Notes: generated from the sequence alone by a model not told the origin. DNA of 30,106 nt from Candidatus Omnitrophota bacterium (GCA_030691585.1 JAUYEC010000200.1:1-30106), one strand, 5' to 3'. Positions 1 to 7,970 are shown, numbered from the stretch's first letter. Translations and numbers: made by a program.

Positions 1-5
1 AAGAA

Positions 6-78
6 AGCTGGAGACGAGAATTGAACTCGTGACCCCGTCCTTACCAAGGACGTGCTCTACCGACTGAGCTACTCCAGC
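6..78 (-). tRNA. tRNA-Thr (anticodon GGU)
   Basis: On the minus strand the sequence folds as a complete cloverleaf. The 7-bp acceptor stem is GCTGGAG/CTCCAGC, the D arm is GCTC...GAGC, and the anticodon stem CGTCC/GGACG encloses loop TTGGTAA with anticodon GGT. The T arm is ACGAG-TTCAATT-CTCGT. The discriminator base reads T and no CCA is encoded, so CCA would be added after transcription. A strong promoter lies upstream at 247-275. Confidence 0.96.
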
Positions 79-246
79 GATTGTGGCCCGCTCCGTCGAT
101 ATCCCTCTCTGCCTTTGGCCAAAAAAAACACGCTTAATGCAGGCAAAAAAAATACTCCCCAAGAATTTTATAAAAAAATTCTTTTTTAAATAATATACTG
201 TATATAAAATCTACACTTATTCAGGGATTAACGTATAGAGTACAAA

Positions 247-275
247 AGTATAGTCTGGAATCATGGCTTTGTCAA
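247..275 (-). promoter_or_regulatory. sigma70-like promoter upstream of tRNA-Thr
   Basis: On the minus strand a perfect -35 TTGACA is followed by a 17-bp spacer and -10 TATACT. The predicted start is near 240, giving a leader of about 160 nt before the tRNA. The leader (79-240) is very A/T rich and shows no gene. Confidence 0.7.
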
Positions 276-336
276 CTATTTTTTTGATTATTTTAATTCT
301 ATTTAGGGACAGCGACTTTTTTAAAAAGGGGACAGA

Positions 337-376
337 AAAAGGGGACAGCGCCCTAAAAAGGGCGCTGTCCCCTTTT
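337..376 (-). terminator. Perfect 17-bp hairpin, likely rsmA terminator, built from GGGACAGCG repeats
   Basis: The arm AAAAGGGGACAGCGCCC and its exact complement enclose a 6-nt loop. On the minus strand the hairpin follows the rsmA stop and is followed by a T run, as in a Rho-independent terminator. Further half copies of the same arm lie at about 304-313, 326-335 and 380-398, so this is a small cluster of repeat half-sites rather than a single stem. The whole gene-free stretch 79-400 holds only this cluster, the promoter at 247-275 and A/T-rich sequence. Confidence 0.65.
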
Positions 377-400
377 CCAAGGGCGCTGTCCCTTTTTTGA

Positions 401-1192
401 TTATTTTAATTCTTTTGCAAGATTAATAAAATCTTGCGGGCGCAGCTTCTCAGGGCGGATATCCGGGTCAAAAGAATATTTCTTGAAATATGCCTCCAGA
501 GCGGCCCGGCTGGCCACCTCAGACAGGCTGTTGCGCAGGGTCTTGCGCCTTTGATTAAAAGCGGCCCTGGTGATCTTAAAAAACTTCCGCTCCAGGACCT
601 TAGCCAACAAAGGCTTGTTCCTGAAGCGCAAGGCTAATAACGATGAATCCACTTTGGGGCGCGGAAAAAAACAATTTTTTGAAATAGAAAAAAGGATCCG
701 GGGTTCACTGTAAAACTGCGTCCAACAGCTCAATGAACCGTAATCCTTGTTCCCGGCTGTTGCCGCGACCCTGACGGCAAATTCCTTTTGTACGGTGATA
801 TAGGCCGAGCTGATCAACTTGTGGTATTTAAAAATACGGGCCATGATCGGGCTGGATATATAATAAGGAATATTACCTATTACTTTTATCTTGCGATTGC
901 CCGCGGGAATCCGTTTTTTCAGGTCAAGACGGAGGATGTCCGCGTTTATGATGCGGACATTAGGATAAATTTTGAGATTCTCCGCAAGCTCGGGCACAAG
1001 CTCCGCGTCTATTTCTACGGCCAGAACCTTTGATACCCTGGGGGCTATTAAAGCCGTCAGTTCCCCCCTGCCCGCTCCGATCTCCAAGACCACGTCTTGG
1101 GCCCGAAGATCTAAAGCTGCGACAATCTTATTAAGGATATTGCGGTCAAGAAGGAAATTCTGTCCTAGCCTTTTTTTTGGTTTCGAGCGCAT
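401..1192 (-). CDS. rsmA: 16S rRNA dimethyladenosine transferase RsmA (KsgA)
   Basis: RsmA uses S-adenosylmethionine to dimethylate two adjacent adenines in the 3' helix of 16S rRNA during small-subunit maturation. The 263-residue protein has the usual family length. It shows the N-terminal LGQNFLLD (residues 9-16), the SAM-binding EIGAGRGELT (37-46) and the catalytic NIPY motif (107-110). The C-terminal region with FNQRRKTLRNSL is typical of the family's small domain. The gene overlaps the end of pdxA by 28 bp in another frame, which implies translational coupling; pdxA-rsmA neighbours are also known in E. coli. It is the last gene of the phoH-to-rsmA run and ends just before the hairpin cluster at 337-376. 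Confidence 0.97.
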   Translation of the reverse strand: MRSKPKKRLGQNFLLDRNILNKIVAALDLRAQDVVLEIGAGRGELTALIAPRVSKVLAVEIDAELVPELAENLKIYPNVRIINADILRLDLKKRIPAGNRKIKVIGNIPYYISSPIMARIFKYHKLISSAYITVQKEFAVRVAATAGNKDYGSLSCWTQFYSEPRILFSISKNCFFPRPKVDSSLLALRFRNKPLLAKVLERKFFKITRAAFNQRRKTLRNSLSEVASRAALEAYFKKYSFDPDIRPEKLRPQDFINLAKELK

Positions 1193-2139
1193 TGAATAGC
1201 TGTGAGGGTGGCCGCGACCAGCGACGCGGGGTCGGCCAGGTTAAATTTTGAAGCAATGTCAAAAGCGGTTCCGTGCAAAGGCGAGGTGCGCGCGTAAGGC
1301 AGGCCAAGGGTTAAATTCACACCGCTATTATTACCGCATAGTTTCAGGGGGATCATCGCCTGATCATGATACATCGCGATCACGCAATCATAGCGGCCCG
1401 CGGCTGCCATTGATATGGCCACATCCGCGGAAATCGGCCCATCCGCGCCAATGCCGCGCGTATTACGCGCCTTCTTCAACGCCGGCCTGATGATCCTGAT
1501 CTCTTCGTCTCCGATCAGGCCGTTGTCGCTGGCGTGCGGGTTCAATCCGCAGGCGACAATGCGCGGCCGCAAAATGCCAAACATACACTTCAGGCTCTTG
1601 TGCGCCAGGCAGACATTTTTAAAGATCAATTCCCTGGATAGCTCTTTCGGCACCCTGTCAAGCGAAATGTGCCTTGTCACCGGAGTTATTTTCATATCTT
1701 TATTCAATAACAGCATGGCGTAATCTTTGACGCCCGCGCGGCAAGCCAGGTATTCGGTATGCCCCGGATATCTAAAGCCGGATAAGCTTGCCGCTTCCTT
1801 TGATATAGGAGCAGTTACCAGGCAATCCAATTCTTTATCCTCCAGTAATTCCAGGGCCCGGTCAAGGTATTCTATTGAGGCCCGGCCGTATTCGGCCCGG
1901 ATCTTGCCGAATTGAAAACCATCGCGGCGAACATTCTTTAGATCAATAAATCTTTGTGATCGACCGTTTTCACGCACGGGGCAGGCATGCCTGCCCCGTG
2001 CGGAATTTAATACCCAGTTATCTCCTATAATTACGAAATCCGCAAGGCCCGCCAATTTCGGCAACGCCTTGGCGATGACCGCAGGGCCAATGCCCGAGGG
2101 GTCACCCATAGTGATACCAACGCGTATCTTAGCGTTCAT
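1165..2139 (-). CDS. pdxA: 4-hydroxythreonine-4-phosphate dehydrogenase PdxA
   Basis: PdxA oxidises 4-phosphohydroxy-L-threonine in the DXP-dependent pyridoxal phosphate pathway. Family motifs are present: ITMGDPSGIGP (9-19), TAPISKEA (109-116), GHTEYLA (126-132), a histidine in TRHISLDR, NPHASDNGLIGDEE and YHDQAMIPLK. The last three carry the metal-binding histidines. The length of 324 residues is normal. Unusually, residues about 46-57 (SARGRHACPVRE) are encoded by a perfect 30-bp palindrome in a variable N-terminal loop. The gene starts 10 bp after the recO stop and overlaps rsmA. Confidence 0.96.
   Translation of the reverse strand: MNAKIRVGITMGDPSGIGPAVIAKALPKLAGLADFVIIGDNWVLNSARGRHACPVRENGRSQRFIDLKNVRRDGFQFGKIRAEYGRASIEYLDRALELLEDKELDCLVTAPISKEAASLSGFRYPGHTEYLACRAGVKDYAMLLLNKDMKITPVTRHISLDRVPKELSRELIFKNVCLAHKSLKCMFGILRPRIVACGLNPHASDNGLIGDEEIRIIRPALKKARNTRGIGADGPISADVAISMAAAGRYDCVIAMYHDQAMIPLKLCGNNSGVNLTLGLPYARTSPLHGTAFDIASKFNLADPASLVAATLTAIQCARNQKKG
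1973..2002. repeat. Perfect 30-bp palindrome inside pdxA
   Basis: The arm CGCACGGGGCAGGCA is followed directly by its exact reverse complement. It is translated in frame as part of PdxA (about ARGRHACPVR) and lies in a loop not conserved in the family. It has a different sequence from the 29-bp family seen elsewhere in the window. Confidence 0.85.
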
Positions 2140-2149
2140 CGTTATCTTC

Positions 2150-2950
2150 TCACATATCTGTAGGGACAGGTTTTAAACCTGTCCCTACAATTACCGGCGC
2201 AAAATTTGCCATTTTATTCAATACATTCTGACTCTTAAGCTCCCTCTCCAGGTGAAAATTCAGAAAGGCATTCAGGATTATATCCAACTCTCTCTTTATC
2301 TGCGGGTTCATCCCGAGGTTCAGGTTATTGGCAAAATCATTCTTTTCAATGTAAAGAATAGAAGCCACTGTGCCGCGGAATACGCTTCTTGCCGCGTAGT
2401 CCTTTTGAAAACAGCGCTCGCACAAGAGGCCGCCAAGGCTGAGGCTGAATTTTGACTGGCCAATGATCTTGTCGCCGCAGGCAAGGCAGGAATCAAAATG
2501 CGGCTTAAAACCGGAAAGTGCCAGCATCTTGATCTTGAATATAGTGGCCACCCTCTCGGGGTTAACGCTGCGCTTGAGCTCAGTCAGGCAGGTCAACGCC
2601 AGGTTAAAGACCTCCTCATTCTTATCTTCCTGCGGCATAACCGCCGACAGGAGTTCCATCATAAAACTGCTCAACCCGCTCTTTGTGATATTCTGGCGCA
2701 CCGGGTCAAAATTATCCTTGATATCGGCTTGAGAAACCAGGTGCAGCGACGAGGTATTGCCCATATAAAAAATGATGTCGTTATGAGAAAATAGCTCCAG
2801 GGTGCTGGCGAATTTTCGCTGATCCGTCCTGATCCCTTTAAGCAGGCCGCTTAATTTTCCGAAATCGCGCGTAAAAAAATCTACGATCAGCGACGTCTCC
2901 CGGAAATCGCGCTTGCGCAAAACTATGGCTTCGGTCTTATGAATTGGCAT
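2150..2950 (-). CDS. recO: DNA repair protein RecO
   Basis: RecO works with RecF and RecR in loading RecA onto SSB-coated single-stranded DNA. The 266-residue protein starts with a typical OB-fold N-terminus (TEAIVLRKRDFRETSLIVDFFT) and carries a CxxC...CxxC zinc motif (CLACGD and CERCF) in the central part. It follows ybeY by 19 bp and precedes pdxA by 10 bp. Its last residues, VGTGLKPVPTDM, are encoded by a copy of the 29-bp palindromic element at 2160-2188, and the stop codon follows two codons after the element. The natural C-terminus therefore appears to have been replaced or extended. The start has only a weak ribosome binding site. Confidence 0.94.
   Translation of the reverse strand: MPIHKTEAIVLRKRDFRETSLIVDFFTRDFGKLSGLLKGIRTDQRKFASTLELFSHNDIIFYMGNTSSLHLVSQADIKDNFDPVRQNITKSGLSSFMMELLSAVMPQEDKNEEVFNLALTCLTELKRSVNPERVATIFKIKMLALSGFKPHFDSCLACGDKIIGQSKFSLSLGGLLCERCFQKDYAARSVFRGTVASILYIEKNDFANNLNLGMNPQIKRELDIILNAFLNFHLERELKSQNVLNKMANFAPVIVGTGLKPVPTDM
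2160..2188. repeat. 29-bp palindromic element, copy 1 (inside recO 3' end)
   Basis: Arms GTAGGGACAGG and CCTGTCCCTAC flank a TTT-N-AAA centre, perfect over 29 bp. It is read in frame as VGTGLKPVPT at the RecO C-terminus. Confidence 0.95.
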
Positions 2951-2969
2951 ATGATAATATCGCTACATG

Positions 2970-3404
2970 CTATTCGTCAGGTAATACGGCCTTTAAAATT
3001 GTTTCGGACTTTTTCTGCATCCTTTTTCTTTGCGCCGCGGTCTTATCGTCATAACCCGAAAGATGCAGGATGCCGTGGACGGCGTAAAGGCATAATTCAT
3101 GGCTCAAAGAGGTAGAAAAAATACGGGCGTTCCTTTTTGCTGTATCAACAGAGATCACTATATCGGCCAAAAGGCCGTCATTTGGCGCGCGCCGGACATC
3201 AAAAGCCAGGACATCGGTAGCACGGTTGTGCCCTAAGTAACGCGAATTAAGCGCTTTGATCATCTTGTCGCCGACAAAATAGATGCTGATCTGGCCTGCC
3301 GGAGAATGTAACCCAAGTGCCGATAAGGCGGCGTTTACCGCTTTTTTTACCGGCACAGATACTACTTTTGTCTGTTTTTGGAAATTTTTTACGGTTATTT
3401 TCAC
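2970..3404 (-). CDS. ybeY: Endoribonuclease YbeY (rRNA maturation factor)
   Basis: YbeY is a zinc endoribonuclease involved in 16S rRNA 3'-end processing and ribosome quality control. The 144-residue product carries the signature HGILHLSGYDD (110-120). The first two zinc-binding histidines, H110 and H114, are present, but the usual third histidine (GYDH in most members) is Asp120, which could still bind metal. RATDVLAF (61-68) is also typical. The start is a GTG at 3402-3404, with AAGG placed unusually close upstream. The phoH-HD-ybeY order is a conserved bacterial cluster. A 29-bp palindrome lies directly upstream at 3431-3459. Confidence 0.93.
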   Translation of the reverse strand: MKITVKNFQKQTKVVSVPVKKAVNAALSALGLHSPAGQISIYFVGDKMIKALNSRYLGHNRATDVLAFDVRRAPNDGLLADIVISVDTAKRNARIFSTSLSHELCLYAVHGILHLSGYDDKTAAQRKRMQKKSETILKAVLPDE

Positions 3405-3430
3405 CTTGGCATAGATGCGGAATACGCGAT

Positions 3431-3459
3431 GCAGGGGCGGGTTTGAAACCCGCCCCTAC
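3431..3459. repeat. 29-bp palindromic element, copy 2
   Basis: Arms GCAGGGGCGGG and CCCGCCCCTAC lie in the spacer between the HD-domain gene and ybeY. The single arm change (T to C at position 2) gives a G.U wobble in RNA of the transcribed minus strand. Confidence 0.93.
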
Positions 3460-3468
3460 AGTGATATT

Positions 3469-4878
3469 TCATGTTTTCTGTGGGGGCTTAGACTTTGGTT
3501 CCTCGGGATAACTGACGCGGCCGTGATAAATGCCGCTCAATATTCTGATGAACACGTCCGAGATCTTCTCCAGGTCCTTCAGGGTCAGCTCGCATTCATC
3601 CAGCTGCCCGTCTATGAATTTATTGTTGATCATCTTGTGCACCACCTCTGTGATCTTTACCGGTGTCGGCTCCTTGAGCGCGCGGGTGGCCGCTTCCACG
3701 GAATCAGCCAGAAGAACGACCGCCGTCTCCTTTGTGGCAGGCCTAGGCCCGGTATAACGAAAACCTTCTTCTTTGATCTCCTGGTCCTCCTCCAGCGTCT
3801 CAAGCGCCCGGCGGTAGAAATAATAGACAAGGCTGTTGCCGTGATGTTGTTCAATAAAATCAATGATGGATTGATTCAAGCGGTATTTACGTGCCAACTC
3901 CACCCCGTCCTTGACGTGGTTCATGATCACCATCTTGCTCATCGTTGGCGATAAATGGTCATGTTTGCTGGAGCTTTCCTGGTTTTCACTGAAGTATTCC
4001 GGCTTCTGGAGCTTGCCTATATCATGATAATAGGCTCCGATCCTGGCCAGGAGCGCGTTAGCGCCCACCGCGCGGCAGGCGCTTTCAGAAAGGTTTCCTA
4101 CGATAAGGCTGTGGTGGTATGTGCCGGGCGCCTCCATGATCATCCGCTGCAGCAGCGGATGATTGAAATCAGCAAGCTCGAGCATACTGATATTGGTCAC
4201 GGTCTTAAACAGGTATTCAAAAACAGGCAGGACGCCCAGGACGATCATGCTGCAGATAAAACCGTTGGCAAAAATCAGAAAATAACTCCGCAATGATACC
4301 TGCCCCAGGCGCCCCTCAAAATGCCAGATAAAAAACAGCAGTAAAGCCTGCAGCAGCCCGATGATAAAACCCGCGCGGATGATGGTAATGCGCCGGCGGG
4401 CATTTATTACCAGGATGCCGCTTGCCAGGCTGCTTGTGAAAAACAAAACACCCAGATACAGGCTGTTACCGGTAATGGCGGCGACGCTCACGCAGGCCGC
4501 AAGGGAAACCAGAAGCACCAGTTCCAGCTGATTAAACAACAGCGCGGTAAGCATCGGCACAACGGTAATAGGGATGTATAAGCGGGATAGCCCCTGGGTG
4601 ACGATCAAATAAGCCAGGCTCAATATCAAAGTAAAGAGCAGGCTCAAATATAGCAGATTATAATTCTTAAGCGCTCCCTTACGGCATTTGGCGTAAGATA
4701 GAAGCGCTAGAAGAAAAGCCGGAATAACCAGGTTTAAACGCAGGATCCAGCCTACAAAACAAATAAGCACGGCCAATGCCGCGGTTCTCAATTTGTCCCT
4801 GTGTTTGGATAGGGCCGCCAGGAACGGGAATCTTTGTCCGGCGTCACTTTTCGCGATTTGTTTTATCATAAGCTTCAA
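3469..4878 (-). CDS. 7TM-HD family membrane phosphohydrolase (PgpH-like)
   Basis: The first 220 residues or so hold about six to eight hydrophobic segments. A cytoplasmic HD domain follows, with HHSLIVGNLSESA (from 255) and YYHDIGK (H285-D286). The C-terminal part continues the domain, with HHG (QQHHGNS) and a conserved ADSVEAATRAL motif. This matches the C-terminal half of PgpH-type proteins, which hydrolyse cyclic di-AMP. It lacks the large extracytoplasmic N-terminal 7TMR-HDED domain, so at 469 residues it is shorter than Listeria PgpH. The substrate cannot be told from sequence. It overlaps phoH by 35 bp, and an alternative ATG lies at 4869. The context phoH-HD-ybeY is conserved across many phyla. 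Confidence 0.88.
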   Translation of the reverse strand: MKLMIKQIAKSDAGQRFPFLAALSKHRDKLRTAALAVLICFVGWILRLNLVIPAFLLALLSYAKCRKGALKNYNLLYLSLLFTLILSLAYLIVTQGLSRLYIPITVVPMLTALLFNQLELVLLVSLAACVSVAAITGNSLYLGVLFFTSSLASGILVINARRRITIIRAGFIIGLLQALLLFFIWHFEGRLGQVSLRSYFLIFANGFICSMIVLGVLPVFEYLFKTVTNISMLELADFNHPLLQRMIMEAPGTYHHSLIVGNLSESACRAVGANALLARIGAYYHDIGKLQKPEYFSENQESSSKHDHLSPTMSKMVIMNHVKDGVELARKYRLNQSIIDFIEQHHGNSLVYYFYRRALETLEEDQEIKEEGFRYTGPRPATKETAVVLLADSVEAATRALKEPTPVKITEVVHKMINNKFIDGQLDECELTLKDLEKISDVFIRILSGIYHGRVSYPEEPKSKPPQKT

Positions 4879-5800
4879 TGACTTTCTGTACTAAGGCGTG
4901 CCTGACCACGTCGGAACCGGTAAAATAAATGAATTTTATCTCCTCAATATCGCCCAATATCTCCTGCGCCTGCAATAACCCTGCGGGCCTGCCTTCCGGC
5001 AGGTCACTTTGAGTGATGTCCCCGGTGATCACCACTTTGGAATCAAAACCCAGGCGCGTCAGGAACATTTTCATCTGTTCGGCGGTGCAATTCTGCGCTT
5101 CATCAAGAATAATAAAGGCATCGTTAAGCGTCCTGCCGCGCATATAGGCAAGAGGTGCGACTTCAATGATGCCGGTCTCCAGGTACTTCTCTATGCGTTC
5201 AGCCTCCATCATGTCATATAAGGCGTCATAGAGCGGGCGCAGGTAAGGCGAGATCTTTTCGTACATATCTCCGGGAAGAAATCCCAGCGACTCTCCGGCT
5301 TCGATCGCGGGCCTGGTTAAGATGATCCTGCGCACTTCCTGTTTCATTAGCGCCTCCACAGCGCAGCTCATCGCAAGGTAGGTCTTGCCGGTGCCTGCCG
5401 GGCCGATACCAAAGACAATATCATATTTGCGGATCGCTTCGGTATAAAGCCGCTGCCCTTCGGTGCGCGGGCCGATGGGTTTACCGCTTGAGAGCCGGAT
5501 AATACTGGTGGTGGGTGCAACAATGGCCTTCTTTTTCTTTGGCCGCTTAAAGTTTTCGATCAGAGCAAGCAAATCGGTTTTACCCGGCTCTTCTGAACCC
5601 GAACGTATCGCCTCCAGAAGATACTCAATAAGCGCACCCGCCTTTTTGATACAAAGTGCCGTGCCGCTGATCTTGAGTTTACCCTCCCGCATGCTTAATT
5701 TTACCTTAAACTCCTTTTCCAGCACTCTGATAAATTCATCCTGAGGGCCAAAAAGCGCCTGCGCCTCCTGAAGGCTTTCAATGTTAATGGTTTTATTCAT
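4844..5800 (-). CDS. ybeZ: PhoH family ATPase (YbeZ)
   Basis: PhoH-like P-loop ATPase, typically encoded with ybeY and thought to act with it in RNA metabolism. The 318-residue protein has an N-terminal KH-like segment (about 25-65). The ATPase domain has Walker A GPAGTGKT (133-140), followed by ILTRPAIEAGESLGFLPG, typical of PhoH, and Walker B FIILDEAQN. An invariant VVITGDITQ motif lies near residue 250. AAAGG lies directly before the ATG, which is unusually tight spacing for a ribosome binding site. It is the first gene of the phoH-HD-ybeY-recO-pdxA-rsmA run. Confidence 0.95.
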   Translation of the reverse strand: MNKTINIESLQEAQALFGPQDEFIRVLEKEFKVKLSMREGKLKISGTALCIKKAGALIEYLLEAIRSGSEEPGKTDLLALIENFKRPKKKKAIVAPTTSIIRLSSGKPIGPRTEGQRLYTEAIRKYDIVFGIGPAGTGKTYLAMSCAVEALMKQEVRRIILTRPAIEAGESLGFLPGDMYEKISPYLRPLYDALYDMMEAERIEKYLETGIIEVAPLAYMRGRTLNDAFIILDEAQNCTAEQMKMFLTRLGFDSKVVITGDITQSDLPEGRPAGLLQAQEILGDIEEIKFIYFTGSDVVRHALVQKVIEAYDKTNREK

Positions 5801-5850
5801 CCTTTAATATGTTATAGGAATATTTCTATGGAATCTTCTGCGTGTTGCCT

Positions 5851-5879
5851 GTAGGGGCGGGTTTTAAACCCGCCCCTAC
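5851..5879. repeat. 29-bp palindromic element, copy 3
   Basis: Perfect palindrome with arms GTAGGGGCGGG and CCCGCCCCTAC. It is the main content of the 122-bp spacer between the LysM lipoprotein gene and phoH. Confidence 0.95.
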
Positions 5880-5922
5880 ATTGACGCATTCGCCATTGGA
5901 ATAATTTACCGCATAGATTAGG

Positions 5923-6543
5923 CTATTTTAAATTTCCCGCGGGTTCCTGTAAGGAAGACTCCCCGATTACGCTGCCGGCTACATCAGGTATATCCAGCAC
6001 CTGGCCGGGCCTGACTCTATCGGGCGTTTTAAGCTTATTCTTGTTGGCATCAAAGATCTTCATCCATTTCTTGGTCGTGCCGTAGAATTTGCTGGAGATC
6101 TTCTGGAGAGTATCACCCTCCTGCACAGTATACTGCTGGCTGGACACATCAGAAGAGACATACGTAGACTGGGACCCTCCGGAGGTTGTGAATGCGCTGG
6201 AATCATCGGCGGTAGACGTTAAATCCGTGCTCAACTGGGCGTCTGTTGTCTCAGATACTTTTTTATTACCTTTTTTACCCATCCTGTCAAATTTGATCGG
6301 GGAATGCAGCTCGATCTCTACAACCTGGGTGGTGCGGGTAGTAGGCCTCTCTGCTTCAACTTCCCCTACGGGAGCGCTACCCATCAGGTAGCCGCGGTTG
6401 CCGGTGGAATCCGACAGGTCCTGGTCCACTCTATCCCTGGTAAGAGAATAAGTCCTGACTACGCATCCCGATAACAATAAAGCTAGAGCCGATAATAAAA
6501 CACAAAATCCCATACCGCCGGTATTTCTCTTGCAGCTTAACAT
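5923..6543 (-). CDS. LysM-domain lipoprotein
   Basis: A 206-residue envelope protein. A hydrophobic signal ends in lipobox LLSGC, so Cys27 would be lipidated. A low-complexity Ser/Thr-rich linker (about 70-135) leads to one C-terminal LysM domain (about 138-187: YTVQEGDTLQKIS...FYGTTKKWMKIFDANK...RPGQVLDIP), which binds peptidoglycan-type glycans. It probably anchors to a membrane and contacts the cell wall. Its ATG overlaps the end of aspS by 7 bp and follows a good GGGAGGGA ribosome binding site, so it is the last gene of the HU-hisS-aspS unit. The partner enzyme, if any, is not evident. Confidence 0.85.
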   Translation of the reverse strand: MLSCKRNTGGMGFCVLLSALALLLSGCVVRTYSLTRDRVDQDLSDSTGNRGYLMGSAPVGEVEAERPTTRTTQVVEIELHSPIKFDRMGKKGNKKVSETTDAQLSTDLTSTADDSSAFTTSGGSQSTYVSSDVSSQQYTVQEGDTLQKISSKFYGTTKKWMKIFDANKNKLKTPDRVRPGQVLDIPDVAGSVIGESSLQEPAGNLK

Positions 6544-7970
6544 TTTTTGTCCCTCCCTCGTATTGTGATATTTAATTCTTTTAACTGTCGGTCATCTACT
6601 TCCGAAGGCGCACCTGTCAACGGACATACTGCCGCGCTCGTCTTGGGGAAACTGATCATTTCGCGTATGCTTTCCTCCCCGGCCAATATCGCCAGGAGCC
6701 TGTCTAAGCCGAACGCGACGCCGCCGTGCGGAGGCGCTCCGTACTGGAAGGCCTCCAAAAGGAAACCAAAACGTTTTTTTGCCTCTTCAATCTCAATTCC
6801 GATGATCTTAAAGATCCTTTCCTGCAACTCCTGCTTATGGATCCTGATAGAACCCGAACCCATTTCCGTGCCGTTTAAAACCAGGTCATAGGAACGCGAC
6901 TTGACTTTCTGCGGTTCCTTTTCTAAAATATCCAGGTCCGAGCTGGCGGGCGCGGTAAAGGGATGGTGCTCGCTTTCCCAGCGCTTTTCTTCGTCGTTAA
7001 ATTTAAAAAGCGGGAAATCCACTACCCAGCAAAAGGCAAATTCAGTGTTTGCATCTTTGCCTGTAGGGACAGGTTTCAAACCTGCCCCTACTTTGCGCAA
7101 GTCAGGTTTATCCGTACCGTATTCTTTTTGTGCCTGGGCATAGGTAATGCGGGGAAAAGGAATCTTAAGATCGATACCTTTAAGCTCCTTTAATATCAAA
7201 CTGAACAGCCCTTCGCTAAGGGTAAATACGTCTTCTTCATCTATAAAAGACATCTCAATGTCCAACTGGGTGAATTCCGGCTGGCGGTCGGCGCGCAGGT
7301 CCTCGTCACGGAAACACTTGGCGATCTGATAATATTTCTCCACGCCCGAGACCATAAGGATCTGTTTGAACAACTGCGGAGATTGCGGTAAAGCGAAAAA
7401 ATTTCCCGGATTCGCCCGCGACGGAACTAAATAGTCCCGGGCGCCCTCAGGCGTTGACTTGGTCAAGATCGGCGTCTCACATTCTATAAAACCTTTTTGC
7501 GCTAAGTAGCCACGGGTTACCCGGTAAAGCTTGTCCCTCAAAAGCAGGTTACCCAGCACTTTTCGTCGCCGCAGGTCAAGATAGCGGTATTTCAGGCGCA
7601 TCTCTTCGGTAATATTCAGTTCTTCGGAGATCTCAAAAGGCGGGGTCAGGCTGGCATTCAAAACCTCCAGCTCCGTAGCCAGGACTTCGATCTCGCCTGT
7701 GGCAAGTTTTGTGTTCACGGTATTTGCCGGCCGCTTATTGACCTTACCCGTGAGCTTGATCACAAATTCACTGCGCAGGTCCTGGGCTATCTTGTAGGCG
7801 TCGGGCGCTTCTTTAGGGATAAATACGACTTGAGCTAACCCGGAGCGGTCACGCATATCGATAAAAATAAGCTTTCCGTGGTCGCGGCGGGTAGCAACCC
7901 ATCCGCAGAGTATCACATCCTTGCCTACATCATTAACCGTCAGTTCACCGCAGTTGTGAGTTCGCAACAT
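6537..7970 (-). CDS. aspS: Aspartyl-tRNA synthetase, bacterial type lacking the GAD domain
   Basis: Class II synthetase that charges tRNA-Asp. The ATG at 7968-7970 is chosen because it gives the usual MLRTHNCGEL start; a TTG lies 9 bp further upstream. The order is an anticodon-binding OB fold (1-105), motif 2 FRDEDLRADRQPEF, and motif 3 GGVAFGLDRL near the C-terminus. The product is about 477 residues, whereas bacterial-type AspRS is usually near 590. The missing part is the GAD insertion between YGTDKPDLR and WVVDFPLF. In its place sits VGAGLKPVPTGKDANTEFAF, of which VGAGLKPVPT (294-303) is encoded by a 29-bp palindromic element. His31 in RRDHG matches the non-discriminating type, which can also charge tRNA-Asn. 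Confidence 0.95.
   Translation of the reverse strand: MLRTHNCGELTVNDVGKDVILCGWVATRRDHGKLIFIDMRDRSGLAQVVFIPKEAPDAYKIAQDLRSEFVIKLTGKVNKRPANTVNTKLATGEIEVLATELEVLNASLTPPFEISEELNITEEMRLKYRYLDLRRRKVLGNLLLRDKLYRVTRGYLAQKGFIECETPILTKSTPEGARDYLVPSRANPGNFFALPQSPQLFKQILMVSGVEKYYQIAKCFRDEDLRADRQPEFTQLDIEMSFIDEEDVFTLSEGLFSLILKELKGIDLKIPFPRITYAQAQKEYGTDKPDLRKVGAGLKPVPTGKDANTEFAFCWVVDFPLFKFNDEEKRWESEHHPFTAPASSDLDILEKEPQKVKSRSYDLVLNGTEMGSGSIRIHKQELQERIFKIIGIEIEEAKKRFGFLLEAFQYGAPPHGGVAFGLDRLLAILAGEESIREMISFPKTSAAVCPLTGAPSEVDDRQLKELNITIRGRDKKC
7063..7091. repeat. 29-bp palindromic element, copy 4 (inside aspS)
   Basis: Arms GTAGGGACAGG and CCTGCCCCTAC, with one base-pair change that is a G.U wobble in minus-strand RNA. 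It is translated in frame as VGAGLKPVPT at the site of the missing GAD domain. Confidence 0.95.

Noticed and set aside
157..187. A/T-only inverted repeat as a terminator
   Set aside because: The stem has almost no G/C pairs and lies inside the tRNA leader, so it is more likely low-complexity sequence.
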